A stretch of DNA of 64,000 bases from Planctobacterium marinum (lineage in GTDB: Bacteria; Pseudomonadota; Gammaproteobacteria; Enterobacterales; Alteromonadaceae), in assembly GCF_036322805.1 (NCBI RefSeq), contig NZ_AP027272.1:1550001-1614000 (forward strand). Direction: 5' to 3'. The position numbers and the translations under genes are program-made. Shown here piece after piece: positions 1-9,955 of this stretch. The notes beneath the pieces are model-generated. The model worked only from the letters and a program-made list of their open reading frames with translations. It did not search any database and was not told the DNA's origin. The stretch's first letter is position 1. Each line of letters opens with the position of its first letter.

Positions 1-881
1 AAGCGCTGCGTAAAGCGCCGAAACAATCCAAAAAAGCACCAGTGGCCATTATTGAGCCCAAACCGCTAATGGATGAAATGCGCTTGTTTAAGTCTGAAGC
101 TGAACTTGAAGTCATGCGTAAGGCGGCGGCCATTTCGGTCAGTGCACATAAAAGAGCTATGGCATTTTGTACTCCAGGCGTGATGGAATACCAATTAGAA
201 GCGGAAATTCACCACGAGTTTGCTATGCAAGGAGCGCGTCAACCTGCCTACAATACTATTGTAGGAGCTGGCGATAACGCCTGTATATTGCATTATACAG
301 AAAACAGCGATGTCATTGAGGATGGCGAATTGGTGCTCATTGATGCCGGTGCTGAGTTACAGGGCTATGCCGCGGATATTACCCGCACGTTTCCTGGTAG
401 TGGCCGCTTTAGTGAAGAGCAAGAATTGCTCTACAACATTGTGCTGGCAGCACAGGAAATCGCGTTTAAGCACATTAAACCCGGCAATAGCCTCAAAGCT
501 GCCGCCGATGCCGCAATTGAAGTGATCACCTCCGGTTTGGTGGAGCTTGGCTTGCTAACGGGTGAAGTGTTGGAAAATATTGCTGAGCAAAAACATCGGC
601 AGTTTTACATGCACGGTCTTGGACATTGGTTGGGCCTGGATGTGCACGATGTGGGTGATTACAAGCGCAACGGGGAAGATCGGGCTTTCGAACCCGGTAT
701 GGTTTTAACCGTTGAGCCGGGCATTTACGTGGCACCAGACGCGGATGTCGATGCCCGTTGGCGCGGTATTGGTATTCGCATTGAAGATAATATTCTGGTA
801 ACAGAAACAGGCTTTGAGAACCTGACCCAAGGCTTGCCCAGAACCGTCGATGAAATTGAACAGTTTATGGCGCGCTCTTAA
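1..881 (+). CDS. pepP: Xaa-Pro aminopeptidase PepP, C-terminal part (5' truncated by window)
   Basis: The reading frame is open from base 3 and continues through the first in-frame GTG at 42, so the true start lies outside the window; about 293 C-terminal residues of a normally ~440-residue enzyme are present. PepP is a cytoplasmic Mn-dependent metallopeptidase that removes an N-terminal residue before proline. The pita-bread catalytic fold is recognisable: LIDAGAE and DITRTFP carry the two metal-binding Asp, MHGLGHWLGLDVHD the metal His and catalytic His, and VEPGIY and RIEDN the two metal Glu. UbiH starts 9 bp after the stop, the usual pepP-ubiH-ubiI arrangement of gammaproteobacteria. Confidence 0.96.
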   Translation, partial: ALRKAPKQSKKAPVAIIEPKPLMDEMRLFKSEAELEVMRKAAAISVSAHKRAMAFCTPGVMEYQLEAEIHHEFAMQGARQPAYNTIVGAGDNACILHYTENSDVIEDGELVLIDAGAELQGYAADITRTFPGSGRFSEEQELLYNIVLAAQEIAFKHIKPGNSLKAAADAAIEVITSGLVELGLLTGEVLENIAEQKHRQFYMHGLGHWLGLDVHDVGDYKRNGEDRAFEPGMVLTVEPGIYVAPDADVDARWRGIGIRIEDNILVTETGFENLTQGLPRTVDEIEQFMARS

Positions 882-890
882 GAGGGGATC

Positions 891-2138
891 ATGTCTGAAG
901 TGACACCGCAGCAAACATTTGATTTGGTGATTTCCGGTGGCGGAGCGACTGGCTGGTCTTTGCTGTTGTCTCTGCAAACCATGCTACCTGCTGATAAACC
1001 CCTAAAAGTCGCGTTTATCGATAGTTTTGATCCCAATAAGGCGCAACCTCACCCGGGCTTTGACGCCCGAGCCTTAGCATTGTCAAAACAAACTTTGCAG
1101 TTTTTTAAAACAATGGGTATTGCCGACGATATTGCCAAGCGCGGCACAGCCATAAAAACCATACAGGTTAGTGATAAAGGTGCTGCTGGGCAAGTCCGAC
1201 TGCATCACAGCGATTATCACGAAACAGAGCTGGGCATGGTGATGGAAGCTCAGGATTTGGGGGCCGTTTTACTGGAATGTGCTGAACGCAATTTACAAGA
1301 ACAAGCCCTAAGTCATATTGAGCTTGTACGTTTGCAACCAGACAAAATTCAGTTAGCAGAAACCAGGCGAGACAGCATTCAGATAACCACGGAAAGTGGT
1401 CATCGCTTAACTACGCAGCTGCTGGTATTAGCGGAAGGCACGCAATCCAGCTCTAAAGCGTTTTTTAATATCGATGTAACCCAAAAAAACTATCAACAAC
1501 ACGCGATTATCGCCAATGTGGTGACAGAGCTACCACCCAATAACACCGCGTTTGAGCGCTTCACGGCATCTGGCCCCTTGGCTTTTTTACCTATGACAGA
1601 GCAGCGCAGCGGCGTTGTCTGGTCTGTGGCCTCTGCCGATGTTGAACAACTGCTGGCATTAGATGATGATAACTTTATCCAGCAATTACAAACTCAGTTT
1701 GGACAGCGCTTAGGCAAAATAATAAAGGTGGGTAAACGCCAGTCTTACCCGCTTAATTTGCTGAAAAGCGACGATAGTTTCAGTCACCGAGTAGTGTGCA
1801 TTGGCAATGCAGCTCAAACGCTACACCCTATTGCGGGACAAGGATTTAATCTGGCGCTAAGGGATGCCTGGCAGTTGGCGAAATGCATTGCGAATACAGT
1901 GCAACAAAAGCAAGATATTGGTGCCTATCAAAGCCTTTGCCAGTTCAAGGCCGAGCGCAAGCAGGACCAGCAGCAAACGATTTTGTTAACCGACTCACTG
2001 GTACACCTGTTCTCCAACAACAATGCATTGTTGAGGGCTGGCAGAAACATCGGCTTATTGCTGATGAACAACAAACAAAAGTTAAAGGACGGTTTCGCTA
2101 GAATTGCCATGGGGCAGCGCAGCGGAGCACAGCTATGA
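891..2138 (+). CDS. ubiH: 2-octaprenyl-6-methoxyphenyl hydroxylase UbiH
   Basis: FAD-dependent aromatic hydroxylase of aerobic ubiquinone synthesis, 415 residues, normal length. The N-terminal Rossmann motif (GGGATG, about residues 16-21) binds the ADP of FAD, the DARALALS segment is typical of UbiH, and the C-terminal GNAAQTLHPIAGQGFN is the second FAD motif, with Asn-Ala where relatives have Asp-Ala. An AGAGGGG ribosome site precedes the ATG. The stop overlaps the start of ubiI (ATGA at 2135-2138), so the two hydroxylases are translationally coupled. UbiH versus UbiF is separated here by the DARALALS motif and gene order. Confidence 0.94.
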   Translation: MSEVTPQQTFDLVISGGGATGWSLLLSLQTMLPADKPLKVAFIDSFDPNKAQPHPGFDARALALSKQTLQFFKTMGIADDIAKRGTAIKTIQVSDKGAAGQVRLHHSDYHETELGMVMEAQDLGAVLLECAERNLQEQALSHIELVRLQPDKIQLAETRRDSIQITTESGHRLTTQLLVLAEGTQSSSKAFFNIDVTQKNYQQHAIIANVVTELPPNNTAFERFTASGPLAFLPMTEQRSGVVWSVASADVEQLLALDDDNFIQQLQTQFGQRLGKIIKVGKRQSYPLNLLKSDDSFSHRVVCIGNAAQTLHPIAGQGFNLALRDAWQLAKCIANTVQQKQDIGAYQSLCQFKAERKQDQQQTILLTDSLVHLFSNNNALLRAGRNIGLLLMNNKQKLKDGFARIAMGQRSGAQL

Positions 2139-3349
2139 TGAAACAAAAAGATATCGTAATTGTCGGAGCCGGTATGGTGGGCTTAACCTGTGCTTTAGCG
2201 TTGGCGCCTTCCGGGTTAAAGGTTGCCGTCATTGATGCCGCTGAAAAAAGTGCCGCACCCGCTGGCGAGCCTGAGCTGCGGGTGAGCGCTGTCAGTAAAG
2301 CCAGCCAATCTATATTCGAAAACTTAGGCGTGTGGCAACACCTCAATACCCAACGTATCACGCCTTACACTGCAATGCAGGTGTGGGAGCAAGATAGTTT
2401 TGCCCGTATTGGTTTTAAAGCCGCTGATGTTTTTACCAATGATTTAGGCCATATCATCGAAAATCGCAATGTTACTGCGGCACTGACTCATGTGGTTGAG
2501 CGTACTGACAATGTCGAACTTATCACTGGCGTTAAGATTGACAAGTTATCGCTGGGACAAGGCACACAGGTATTACAGTTAGCCGATGGGGAGTTGTTGA
2601 CCTGTCGTTTTGTTATCGGTGCCGATGGTGCCAACTCCATGGTGGGTAAAGTGGCCAATTTTGCCCAAACCTGGTGGGACTACGATCAAAAAGCCATTGT
2701 TGCAACGGTGCAAACTCAATTGCCTCATGAGTATACCGCCAGGCAGGTGTTTACTCCCCACGGTCCACTGGCATTACTGCCACTTTGGCAACCCGAACAA
2801 TGCTCTATCGTTTGGTCGCAAAGTACCGACAAAGCCAACGAATTATTGAGCCTGGACGAGTCAGATTTCAACAAAGCCCTGGCAACCACCTTTGATATGC
2901 AGGCTGGCCAGATAAAACTGTGTTCAGCACGTCAGTGCTTTCCTTTAAAAATGCGTTATGCCAGACAGTGGTTGGGCGAGGGAGCTATGGTGATCGGAGA
3001 TGCCGCCCATACCATACATCCGCTTGCCGGGCAGGGTGCTAACCTGGGGCTTCTGGATGCTGCCAGCGTTGCCGAACAGATTTGCCAGCTGGTGGAAGAG
3101 GATAAAGACTTTACGCAAGTGCGCTATTTGCGACCTGTAGAGCGCTGGCGCAAGGCCGAAGCGGCGAAGATGGTGGCCAGTATGGAGACCTTTAAACGTT
3201 TGTTTTCCGGTGAGCAGCCTTTGAAGAAGCTTATTCGTGGCGCCGGCATGTCGCTGGTTAATGAGATCACGCCACTAAAATCCGACATTATCAAGCAAGC
3301 CATGGGGATCTCTGGTAAGTTGCCAGAATTAGCTGTTAAAGCCTCTTAA
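2135..3349 (+). CDS. ubiI: 2-octaprenylphenol hydroxylase UbiI (VisC-type)
   Basis: Second FAD-dependent hydroxylase of the ubiquinone pathway, 404 residues. The GAGMVG motif (about residues 11-16) starts the FAD fold, ELRVSAVS replaces the DARALALS of UbiH, and GDAAHTIHPLAGQGANLG near residue 290 is the second FAD/ribityl motif of the UbiH/UbiF/VisC family. It overlaps ubiH by 4 bp and ends 11 bp before a convergent gene. By homology it hydroxylates C5 of the aromatic ring; the assignment to UbiI rather than UbiF rests on its position directly after ubiH. Confidence 0.92.
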   Translation: MMKQKDIVIVGAGMVGLTCALALAPSGLKVAVIDAAEKSAAPAGEPELRVSAVSKASQSIFENLGVWQHLNTQRITPYTAMQVWEQDSFARIGFKAADVFTNDLGHIIENRNVTAALTHVVERTDNVELITGVKIDKLSLGQGTQVLQLADGELLTCRFVIGADGANSMVGKVANFAQTWWDYDQKAIVATVQTQLPHEYTARQVFTPHGPLALLPLWQPEQCSIVWSQSTDKANELLSLDESDFNKALATTFDMQAGQIKLCSARQCFPLKMRYARQWLGEGAMVIGDAAHTIHPLAGQGANLGLLDAASVAEQICQLVEEDKDFTQVRYLRPVERWRKAEAAKMVASMETFKRLFSGEQPLKKLIRGAGMSLVNEITPLKSDIIKQAMGISGKLPELAVKAS

Positions 3350-3360
3350 ACAGCTACGTT

Positions 3361-4068
3361 CTATGGCGCACTTTGAATAAGCTTCTCAATAAGCTTGATG
3401 CGGTGTCGATTCTCTTGAGAATCTGTCATGGCGATCACCAAGGGCTTTTTATACAAACTTGTTAAAAGCTCAATGCCTTCCAACGAGTGTTTTTCTGCAA
3501 TGTAGCCCATGACCAATGGATCGGTAATGGCAAATTGATGCCGTCTGGCATGTAGCTTTTTGGCGAGTAATATCTCGTTGTCGGCGTAAAACACGTTATC
3601 TGGATAACGCCTTGCCGCTTGTGTAATGGACTCAGGGTAAACGTATGTGCGCACCAAGCCTACAGTTCCATCTTTAAACAGCGTTTCCACATCGGAGAAG
3701 CTGGCTTGAGTATTTTCCATTTTCAATACCGCCACTTCAGACCAGGCAATCGGAGGGGAAGCAATAAAGCCTTTTCTTACTTCTTCTGGCCAGGCGGGAA
3801 AATAGCCCAGATAGCCTGTTTCTGTGGCTTGCTTTTGCGCCCGGGACCATGGGTAAAACTCGACTAACAAAGTAATGCTTTGTTCGCCGAGTAATGATTT
3901 TAAGCGCTGAACGGCATTGCCCTCGTTTATCATTTCAGCACCTGAATAAGGTTGCCAGTTCAAGGAGGTAACAAACCAAGTTTCTTTCGCCGTGGCAAAG
4001 TGAGGAATGCTTATAAGTACGACTAAAAATAACCGGAAGGATTTAGTTTTTTTCCAAGCACTAACCAT
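3361..4068 (-). CDS. periplasmic solute-binding-like protein (SBP_bac_3 type)
   Basis: A 235-residue protein with an N-terminal signal peptide (hydrophobic stretch FRLFLVVLISIPHFATA, cleavage near residue 27). The mature part begins WFVTSLNWQPYSGAEM, the opening strand typical of family-3 extracellular solute-binding proteins of the Alteromonadales/Vibrio type, and continues with EFYPWSRAQ and GYLGYFPAWPEE as in that family. No permease or ATPase gene is adjacent, so this is an orphan; such proteins may bind amino acids or act as receptors, and the ligand cannot be read from sequence. It is convergent with ubiI. Confidence 0.8.
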   Translation of the reverse strand: MVSAWKKTKSFRLFLVVLISIPHFATAKETWFVTSLNWQPYSGAEMINEGNAVQRLKSLLGEQSITLLVEFYPWSRAQKQATETGYLGYFPAWPEEVRKGFIASPPIAWSEVAVLKMENTQASFSDVETLFKDGTVGLVRTYVYPESITQAARRYPDNVFYADNEILLAKKLHARRHQFAITDPLVMGYIAEKHSLEGIELLTSLYKKPLVIAMTDSQENRHRIKLIEKLIQSAP

Positions 4069-4270
4069 GATCAGCTCTTTTTAACATTTAATTAAAAGTG
4101 TAGCCGAGAGATGGAAATCACCCAAAAAAGTGACGAAAAATGCAATGATTAACTTCACAAAAATACAATTAAGATATTCAGCTCACTCTTTACCGGTTCA
4201 TTTGCATTATTCCAGTTGCAAGTCGGTTTCCGAGAGACAATACTGAATAAAATCCTCTCGGAGCAGCACT

Positions 4271-4498
4271 ATGAAAGTTACCTCATCGTTGAGTTCACAG
4301 AAAAAACGTATGGCTAATTGCCAGATTGTCCGCCGGCGTGGACGAGTGTATGTACTAAATAAATCCAATCCGAGATTTCAGGCGAGGCAGGGCAGTTCAA
4401 TGCATCCCAATCAGGGCCGAGCTTCCCATGCTAATGCAGCGCAGAATACAGGCTCGCCGTTAAGTAATACCGGGCGAAAATCTCATGCCGAAGATTAA
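4271..4498 (+). CDS. rpmJ: alternative (type B) ribosomal protein L36 with C-terminal extension
   Basis: The first ~42 residues read as the type-B L36 ([38 protein letters not shown]), the form without a full set of zinc-binding cysteines. In relatives the protein ends at or shortly after this point (about 41-47 residues); here the frame continues for ~33 more residues rich in Ser, Asn, Gly and His. A CGGAG ribosome site lies about 8 bp upstream. In many bacteria such paralogues are made during zinc limitation under Zur, but I could not identify a convincing Zur box, and no type-B L31 gene is adjacent. A strong hairpin terminator follows 30 bp after the stop. Confidence 0.85.
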   Translation: MKVTSSLSSQKKRMANCQIVRRRGRVYVLNKSNPRFQARQGSSMHPNQGRASHANAAQNTGSPLSNTGRKSHAED

Positions 4499-4526
4499 AT
4501 TGATATCAGTGTAAAAAGACCAGAAT

Positions 4527-4556
4527 AAAAAAGGCCAGCATTTGCTGGCCTTTGTC
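4527..4556. terminator. bidirectional Rho-independent terminator between rpmJ and metG
   Basis: An 11-bp perfect stem (AAAGGCCAGCA / TGCTGGCCTTT) with a 2-nt loop, flanked by A-rich sequence on the left and T-rich sequence on the right. It can end transcription from rpmJ on the plus strand and from metG on the minus strand. Confidence 0.85.
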
Positions 4557-4583
4557 ATTTCTCAGGTTTTTTAACCTCTGGCG

Positions 4584-6611
4584 TTATTTAACCTTCATGC
4601 CCGGCTGTGCACCTTCGTGGGGTTCTAATATCCACAGGTCTTGACCGCCAGGTCCGGCAGCGAGCACCATGCCTTCTGACATGCCAAAACGCATTTTGCG
4701 AGGTGCCAGGTTGGCCACCATTACGGTCATTTTGCCCACCAGATCTTCCGGCTGATAAGCACTCTTGATACCTGCGAATACCTGACGAGTTTCACCGCCA
4801 AGATCCAGTTCAAAACGCAATAGTTTATCGGCACCTTCAACGTGCTCTGCTTTGGCGATGCGGGCAACCCGCAAGTCTACTTTGGCAAAATCGGCAAATT
4901 CGATAGTCTCGCCAATGGGATCTTTGGCCAATGGGCTATCGGGATCAACCGTCACTTTCGCTTGTAAATCTTCTTTGGAGGCTTCCACCATCTTCTCCAC
5001 TTTTTCAGCGTCAATGCGTTGCATCAAGGCTTTAAATTTATTGATATTGTGGCCTAATAACGGGCTTTGAATTCCTGACCAGGTGAGTTCACTATTGAGG
5101 AACTGCTCGGTCTTTTCAGCTAACACCGGCAGTACGGGTTTCAGCCAGGTCATCAAAATACGGAACAGGTTGATACCTAAAGAACACACCTGATGGGTTT
5201 GTTCTTGCAGGTTCTCGTCTTTTATCGTTACCCAGGGAGCTTGTGCATCAATGTATTGGTTGGCTTTATCAGCCAGTGCCATGATATCTCGAATCGCCTT
5301 GTGGTATTGACGCCCCTCAAACGATTGCGCAATGCCCTCGGATGCCGCCTGGAACTCTTCAAGTAGTCCAGTTTCGGGCAGGTTGGCAGCTAATTTGCCA
5401 TCAAACCTTTTACTGATAAAACCCGCACAGCGACTGGCGATATTCACCACTTTACCCACCAGGTCGGCGTTATTTTTCTGTACGAAGTCTTCGAAATTCA
5501 GGTCGATATCGGTGACGCCATCATTGAGTTTTGAGGCAAAGTAATAACGCAGGTATTCCGGCTCAAGATGATCCAGATAGGTACGGGCTTTGATAAAGGT
5601 ACCTTTGGACTTTGACATTTTTGCGCCGTTCACAGTGACAAAACCGTGCACGTTAACCCCGGTGGGTTTGCGCAATTCAGCAGCTTCCAGCATGGCAGGC
5701 CAGAACAGACAGTGGAAGTAGGTAATGTCTTTACCGATAAAGTGGTAAAGCTCAGCATCACTGTCTTTGTTCCAGAAGCTATCAAAGTCGAGATTGTTGC
5801 TGGCACAGAAATTCTTAAAGCTGGCCATGTAGCCTACTGGCGCATCTACCCAAACATAAAAGAACTTGTTGGGCGCACCTGGGATCTCAAAACCAAAATA
5901 AGGGGCATCACGGCTGATGTCCCATTGCTGCAAGCCTTGCTCAAACCACTCTTGCAGCTTGTTGGCGATTTCTGCTTGTACCGAAGAGCCCTTTAACCAG
6001 TCTTGCAACATGTCTTCGAATTGTGGCAAATCAAAGAAGTAATGCTCAGAGTCTTTCAGTACCGGCTCAGCACCTGATACCACAGACTTGGGATTTTTCA
6101 GTTCCGTGGGGCTGTAGGTGGCACCACAACTATCACAGCTATCGCCGTTTTGATCTTCAGCGCCACATTGTGGGCAAGTACCTTTTACAAAGCGATCCGG
6201 TAAAAACATCTGTTTTTCCGGGTCAAACAACTGGCTGATAGTACGCTGCTTGATATAGCCGCGCTCTTTAGCGCGCAGATACACCATCTCACACAGCTCT
6301 TTGTTTTCTTCAGAGTGGGTGTTGTGATAGTTGTCGTAAGAGACTAAAAAATCCGCCAAATCTTGCTGGTGCTCAGCTTGGGTACGGCGCACCATTTCTT
6401 CGGGCGTAATGCCTAACTCAGCCGCTTTTAACATCACGGGCGTGCCGTGGGCATCGTCGGCGCAAACACTGTAACATTCGTGTCCACGCAGTTTTTGGAA
6501 TCGTGTCCAGATATCAGTCTGGATGTGCTCAAGCAAATGGCCAAGGTGAATAGAGCCATTGGCGTAAGGTAAAGCACTGGTTACCAGAATTTTACGCGTT
6601 TCTGTGGTCAT
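4584..6611 (-). CDS. metG: methionyl-tRNA synthetase
   Basis: Charges tRNA-Met with methionine in the cytoplasm. The 675-residue length matches the E. coli-type dimeric enzyme. Seen in order: class I signature HLGH (residues 22-25), a CPxCG...CDSCG zinc knuckle near 145-160, the KMSKS loop (about 335), the anticodon-binding helical domain, and a C-terminal EMAP-II/tRNA-binding domain (from about residue 575, [14 protein letters not shown]). The start is the only ATG in the right context, 9 codons ahead of the first beta strand. It stands alone, divergent from dcd across about 205 bp. Confidence 0.98.
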   Translation of the reverse strand: MTTETRKILVTSALPYANGSIHLGHLLEHIQTDIWTRFQKLRGHECYSVCADDAHGTPVMLKAAELGITPEEMVRRTQAEHQQDLADFLVSYDNYHNTHSEENKELCEMVYLRAKERGYIKQRTISQLFDPEKQMFLPDRFVKGTCPQCGAEDQNGDSCDSCGATYSPTELKNPKSVVSGAEPVLKDSEHYFFDLPQFEDMLQDWLKGSSVQAEIANKLQEWFEQGLQQWDISRDAPYFGFEIPGAPNKFFYVWVDAPVGYMASFKNFCASNNLDFDSFWNKDSDAELYHFIGKDITYFHCLFWPAMLEAAELRKPTGVNVHGFVTVNGAKMSKSKGTFIKARTYLDHLEPEYLRYYFASKLNDGVTDIDLNFEDFVQKNNADLVGKVVNIASRCAGFISKRFDGKLAANLPETGLLEEFQAASEGIAQSFEGRQYHKAIRDIMALADKANQYIDAQAPWVTIKDENLQEQTHQVCSLGINLFRILMTWLKPVLPVLAEKTEQFLNSELTWSGIQSPLLGHNINKFKALMQRIDAEKVEKMVEASKEDLQAKVTVDPDSPLAKDPIGETIEFADFAKVDLRVARIAKAEHVEGADKLLRFELDLGGETRQVFAGIKSAYQPEDLVGKMTVMVANLAPRKMRFGMSEGMVLAAGPGGQDLWILEPHEGAQPGMKVK

Positions 6612-6816
6612 GATTACCTGAATGGGTTATTGAATAAAGAGGGCGAGAGTTTACAGAAAAAAACGCCTGATTTCATCTCGCAAGAGACGCTTATTTCGCA
6701 TAATTAATGCACTTATTGGCGATATTTATGGAACAGTGGGAAAAATCGGTTGACGTGCTGCTTTGAGCATTTGATCATTAGCGCAATTAATTACCAATAT
6801 AAGAGACGCTCCACGC

Positions 6817-7413
6817 ATGAGGCTTTGCGATAAGGACATAATCAGATATCTGAAGGATGGTGCTATTAGCATCTCTCCCACACCTGAAGAAAACATGATC
6901 AGCGGGGTTACCGTTGATATTCGTTTAGGTAATAAGTTTCGCGTGTTTGAAGATCACCAGGCGCCTTACATTGACTTAAGCGGCCCTAAAGCCGAAGTTG
7001 CCGCGCAGCTTGAAGCGGTGATGAGTGACGAGATTGAGCTGGAAGACGGCAAAGCCTTTTTCCTGCATCCCGGTGAACTCGCGCTTGCGGTTACTTATGA
7101 GTCAGTAACGCTACCGGCTAACATTGTAGGTTGGTTAGATGGCCGTTCCTCCCTGGCGCGCTTAGGCTTAATGGTACATGTTACTGCGCACCGAATTGAT
7201 CCGGGCTGGTCTGGCAACATCGTATTGGAATTTTTTAATAGCGGTAAACTGCCCCTGGCATTGCGCCCTAAAATGAAAATTGGCGCACTGAGCTTTGAGG
7301 TGTTATCTGATTATGCTGAGCGGCCCTACAACGCCCGCCTTGATGCGAAATACAAGGGCCAAGATGGTGCAATTGCCAGTCGGATCAGCGATGATGAAAA
7401 GGGCGATTCTTAA
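6817..7413 (+). CDS. dcd: dCTP deaminase
   Basis: Deaminates dCTP to dUTP, supplying dUMP for thymidylate synthesis. At 198 residues it is close to the ~193 of E. coli Dcd. The conserved [31 protein letters not shown] and [15 protein letters not shown] blocks are all present, including the catalytic Glu in LEFFN. Its 3' end overlaps the next gene by 23 bp in another frame, so the two are probably cotranscribed although unrelated in function. Confidence 0.97.
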   Translation: MRLCDKDIIRYLKDGAISISPTPEENMISGVTVDIRLGNKFRVFEDHQAPYIDLSGPKAEVAAQLEAVMSDEIELEDGKAFFLHPGELALAVTYESVTLPANIVGWLDGRSSLARLGLMVHVTAHRIDPGWSGNIVLEFFNSGKLPLALRPKMKIGALSFEVLSDYAERPYNARLDAKYKGQDGAIASRISDDEKGDS

Positions 7414-8572
7414 CCGCCAGCTCTTTGTTTTACTTGCGGTGGCACTGATACAAGCCTGTGCCACCGTGGCCCCTGTGTCGGTAGACTTTCAGCCGGAGCA
7501 ATACGACGCTTTCTTTCCAGGTTTTGAAAACGTAGAAACCATCCCCCAAGACACCATTTTTTATCTCAACGATAAAAGCAAAGCCTATGTGCGAGAGCGG
7601 GCTGCTATGGCTGAAACCAGCGAAGATAAAGCGTTAACTCTGATCAACGATCTAATGTCGCCATCACAGTTAGCACTGGACTACGTCTATGGTGCTAATA
7701 CCGTTGCTCAGGAAACCTTTGATAACGGTACAGCTAATTGTTTGAGTCTCACTATCCTGGCTTACGCCATGGCCCAAGAGGCAGAGCTAGATGTGCGCTT
7801 TCAGGAAGTGTTTGAACAAGAGTCGTGGAATCAGGCGGGAGAGTTTGATTTAGCCAACGGCCACGTCAATTTATTAGTGGCGAGAAAACCACGCTTTAGT
7901 TTTGTGCCGGGCATGGTGTCGCAAAGGCGCACCTACACCGTTGATTTTTTCCCGGAATCCAGAGAGGGTAGGGCGAAGACCAAGGAGCTGAGCAAAACCC
8001 AGATTGAGTCCTATTTTTATTCTAACATTGGTGCGCGCGCCATGATCGACGGGCAGTACAATCGCGCATGGGCGAATTTTCGCATTGCGCTGAGTTTATT
8101 TCCACAAGACTCCTCCGCCTGGAACAATTTGGCTTTGCTGTTGAGCCGACAAGGCGCATTGAATGAAGCCATTGTGGCATTGCAAACGGCAACCGAGTTA
8201 GATAATAAAAACACTTCCGCATGGGAAAATCTGGCGGGCATGTTGAAAAAGTCCGGCGACACTGAGGCTGCAGAGAACATCTCAGAGAGACTCAACCGTA
8301 TCCGCCTGGACAACCCTAATCATCATGTTCGCCTGGGCAACCGGCATTTTCTCAATGAAGACTGGCAGGAGGCTGAAAACGCTTACCGCAAAAGCCTGCG
8401 TTTGCAAAATAATAACCACTTAGCTTGGTTTGGGTTAGCTAAAGTCGCTGCCCAAGCAGGTGATGAGCAGCAGGTGCGGGAGTATCTGAGTAAAGCCAAA
8501 GAGAGCGCCAATAGCGAAGGTTTCGCCCGTCGCTATGCGCGTAAACTACACGCCCTTAATGAGACGCTTTAA
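7391..8572 (+). CDS. TPR lipoprotein with transglutaminase-like domain
   Basis: A longer frame opens at 7295, but the ATG-ATG at 7391/7394 is chosen because it gives a lipoprotein signal ([10 protein letters not shown], lipobox Cys about residue 22) and about 393 residues. Residues ~90-175 resemble transglutaminase-like cysteine proteins: a Cys at the head of a helix ([14 protein letters not shown]) and a later His (ANGHVNLLV). Residues ~225-390 hold three to four TPR units ([41 protein letters not shown] and two more). Probably an envelope protein of unknown role, translated in overlap with dcd; the Asp of a catalytic triad is not obvious, so activity is uncertain. Confidence 0.85.
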   Translation: MMKRAILNRQLFVLLAVALIQACATVAPVSVDFQPEQYDAFFPGFENVETIPQDTIFYLNDKSKAYVRERAAMAETSEDKALTLINDLMSPSQLALDYVYGANTVAQETFDNGTANCLSLTILAYAMAQEAELDVRFQEVFEQESWNQAGEFDLANGHVNLLVARKPRFSFVPGMVSQRRTYTVDFFPESREGRAKTKELSKTQIESYFYSNIGARAMIDGQYNRAWANFRIALSLFPQDSSAWNNLALLLSRQGALNEAIVALQTATELDNKNTSAWENLAGMLKKSGDTEAAENISERLNRIRLDNPNHHVRLGNRHFLNEDWQEAENAYRKSLRLQNNNHLAWFGLAKVAAQAGDEQQVREYLSKAKESANSEGFARRYARKLHALNETL

Positions 8573-8729
8573 GCTTCTCTATCTCTGCCCAAAGCTCTTC
8601 GGCTTCGGCAGTCAGCATGGAATAAGTTTTAATATCGCCACGACGCTGCGCCAGCATAGCTTTCTCTAGCTTGGCATCGTATTGCTTGCGTAATTTCTTA
8701 GTGGGATCTGATTTAAATAAACCGAACAT
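8556..8729 (-). CDS. small DUF6435-like cytoplasmic protein
   Basis: A basic, helical protein of ~57 residues beginning MFGLFKSDPTKKLRKQYDAK and followed by a charged helix ending [15 protein letters not shown]; this layout matches the DUF6435 family seen in marine gammaproteobacteria. An ATG three codons earlier (8738) is possible; I prefer the inner start because the family begins MFGLF. It is convergent with the TPR lipoprotein gene and overlaps its 3' end by 17 bp. Function is unknown. Confidence 0.75.
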   Translation of the reverse strand: MFGLFKSDPTKKLRKQYDAKLEKAMLAQRRGDIKTYSMLTAEAEELWAEIEKLKASH

Positions 8730-8883
8730 ACTCGTCACTCTTAGTTTTTTAACGGATTACGACACCAGCACCACAAAGGATCAATGCAGCCCATCACTGA
8801 TGAATGTTTCATCAGTCAGTGCTAAAAGGCGTGTTTAGTGATTGCAATTCAAAAATTTTTGAGTAATATGTGCGGCCTTCGGT

Positions 8884-8960
8884 CGGTGTGTGGCGCAGCT
8901 TGGTAGCGCACTGTCATGGGGTGTCAGGGGTCGGAGGTTCAAATCCTCTCACACCGACCA
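8884..8960 (+). tRNA. tRNA-Pro (anticodon GGG)
   Basis: A 77-nt cloverleaf: acceptor stem CGGTGTG/CACACCG, D stem GCGC/GCGC, anticodon loop ATGGGGT with GGG at positions 34-36, T arm CGGAGGTTCAAATCCTC (last pair G-C), and an encoded discriminator A plus CCA. The anticodon stem has one U-U mismatch, which as I recall also occurs in E. coli proL (GGG). The 3' half is repeated in degenerate form near 10450. Confidence 0.95.
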
Positions 8961-9036
8961 AACTTCTCTTTTTAGACACCCAATATTCACTCTCTATCTC
9001 CTGTGGGTCGAACCTTAGTTCGACGGTTATCTGTTA
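8919..9036. repeat. direct repeat copy 1: 3' half of tRNA-Pro plus downstream flank
   Basis: From the anticodon loop of the tRNA through about 75 bp of flank. Shared landmarks with copy 2 (10449-10614): GGGTGTCAGGGG, CGGAGGTTCAAATCCTCT, CACACCGACCAAA, GACACCCAATATTCACTCT, then TAGTTCGACG.TTATCTGT. The homology extends well beyond the tRNA 3' end. Confidence 0.85.
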
Positions 9037-9116
9037 TAGTCCGGATCTACCCACTTAACGGGAGATGGATAATCATCTTACTCTGTTAATGATAAAGAAC
9101 TCTATGAAAGTTGCAC

Positions 9117-9150
9117 AAAAAATCCGGTGAACTTTCGAACACCGGATTTT
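9117..9150 (-). terminator. terminator of the outer-membrane barrel gene
   Basis: Inverted repeat AAAATCCGGTG / CACCGGATTTT around a 10-nt loop; read on the minus strand the stem is followed by a run of T. It lies 84 bp beyond the stop of the minus-strand barrel gene. The rest of 8961-9233 holds only the repeat flank. Confidence 0.7.
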
Positions 9151-9233
9151 GAATAATTTCATTTTGCTGAAGGTTAAGTTCCAACGAACCTAAACAGATC
9201 GTTACTGGTTACCCACCTTCAAGACAACACATA

Positions 9234-9800
9234 TTAAAAAGCGTAGCGCAGGCTTACACTGTAAAAATCGGCATCATCAGCTACACCATAACTCAAGCCG
9301 GCGGCAAAGTTGTCGGTGAAGTAATAGCGTCCATCAATTGTGAAGGTCGTGTCGTCTTCTTCAACATCAATATAGGCAATCGACCCGCCAAGCTCAAAGG
9401 CATCAGTTAACATTGAACGTGCGCCAACGGTAATGCCATAGCCGTTGTCACTTTCAGATTCACCAAGTGCAGAAGCATCAACGTATTCGTATGAGAGCGT
9501 GGCAAAAAAATCGGTTGTCGCTGAAATTCCGTAGCGGTAGCCTACGCCCGCGGAGATGGTATCCAGATCGATGTCAACACCAAAAACATCTTCACTTAAT
9601 GCATTGTAATCAGCCAGCAGAAAGATATTTTCAGTTATCAAAGCGGAACCTGACAAGGCAAAGCCATCTGGTTCAAAATCAGTGTCATCAATCTCCGCTT
9701 TAACATAGCTTAGTTCAACCAAATTCCAGTCTGGAGATTTCGCGAAAGCAGAACCAGAAAATAACAACGCAATGGAAAGGCCTAAAAGTGACTTCTTCAT
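9234..9800 (-). CDS. small outer-membrane beta-barrel protein
   Basis: 188 residues with a classical signal peptide (MKKSLLGLSIALLFSGSAFA, cleavage after residue 20) and a mature part of alternating hydrophobic strands rich in Asp, Gly, Tyr and Phe, ending in the C-terminal aromatic signature SVSLRYAF used for outer-membrane insertion. The length fits an eight-stranded barrel of the OmpX/OmpA-transmembrane class. Acidic loops (EIDDTDFEPD, EEDDTT) are conspicuous. It is the main gene of the segment bracketed by the two tRNA-Pro repeats. Its specific role (porin, adhesin, protective barrel) cannot be read from sequence. Confidence 0.88.
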   Translation of the reverse strand: MKKSLLGLSIALLFSGSAFAKSPDWNLVELSYVKAEIDDTDFEPDGFALSGSALITENIFLLADYNALSEDVFGVDIDLDTISAGVGYRYGISATTDFFATLSYEYVDASALGESESDNGYGITVGARSMLTDAFELGGSIAYIDVEEDDTTFTIDGRYYFTDNFAAGLSYGVADDADFYSVSLRYAF

Positions 9801-9955
9801 AAAAATTTTCCTTAAAAGTGTGTGTTAAAACCGGTCATCTTGACCGGGAGCGCATTATAACCACTTGCAAAACGCTGTAAATGAGCAAACAGCAAGTAAT
9901 TATTTCTGCGTTTATATTTGTCTTACAAAGCATATAAATCAGGGATGAGGAGTAT

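Noticed and set aside
4081-4270. Zur box upstream of the type-B L36 gene
   Set aside because: Only a 5-bp TTGCA/TGCAA inverted repeat was seen, which does not resemble the AT-rich Zur palindrome.
5646-5996. A 116-codon ORF antisense to metG
   Set aside because: It lies wholly opposite a strongly conserved synthetase gene and shows no ribosome site or family match.
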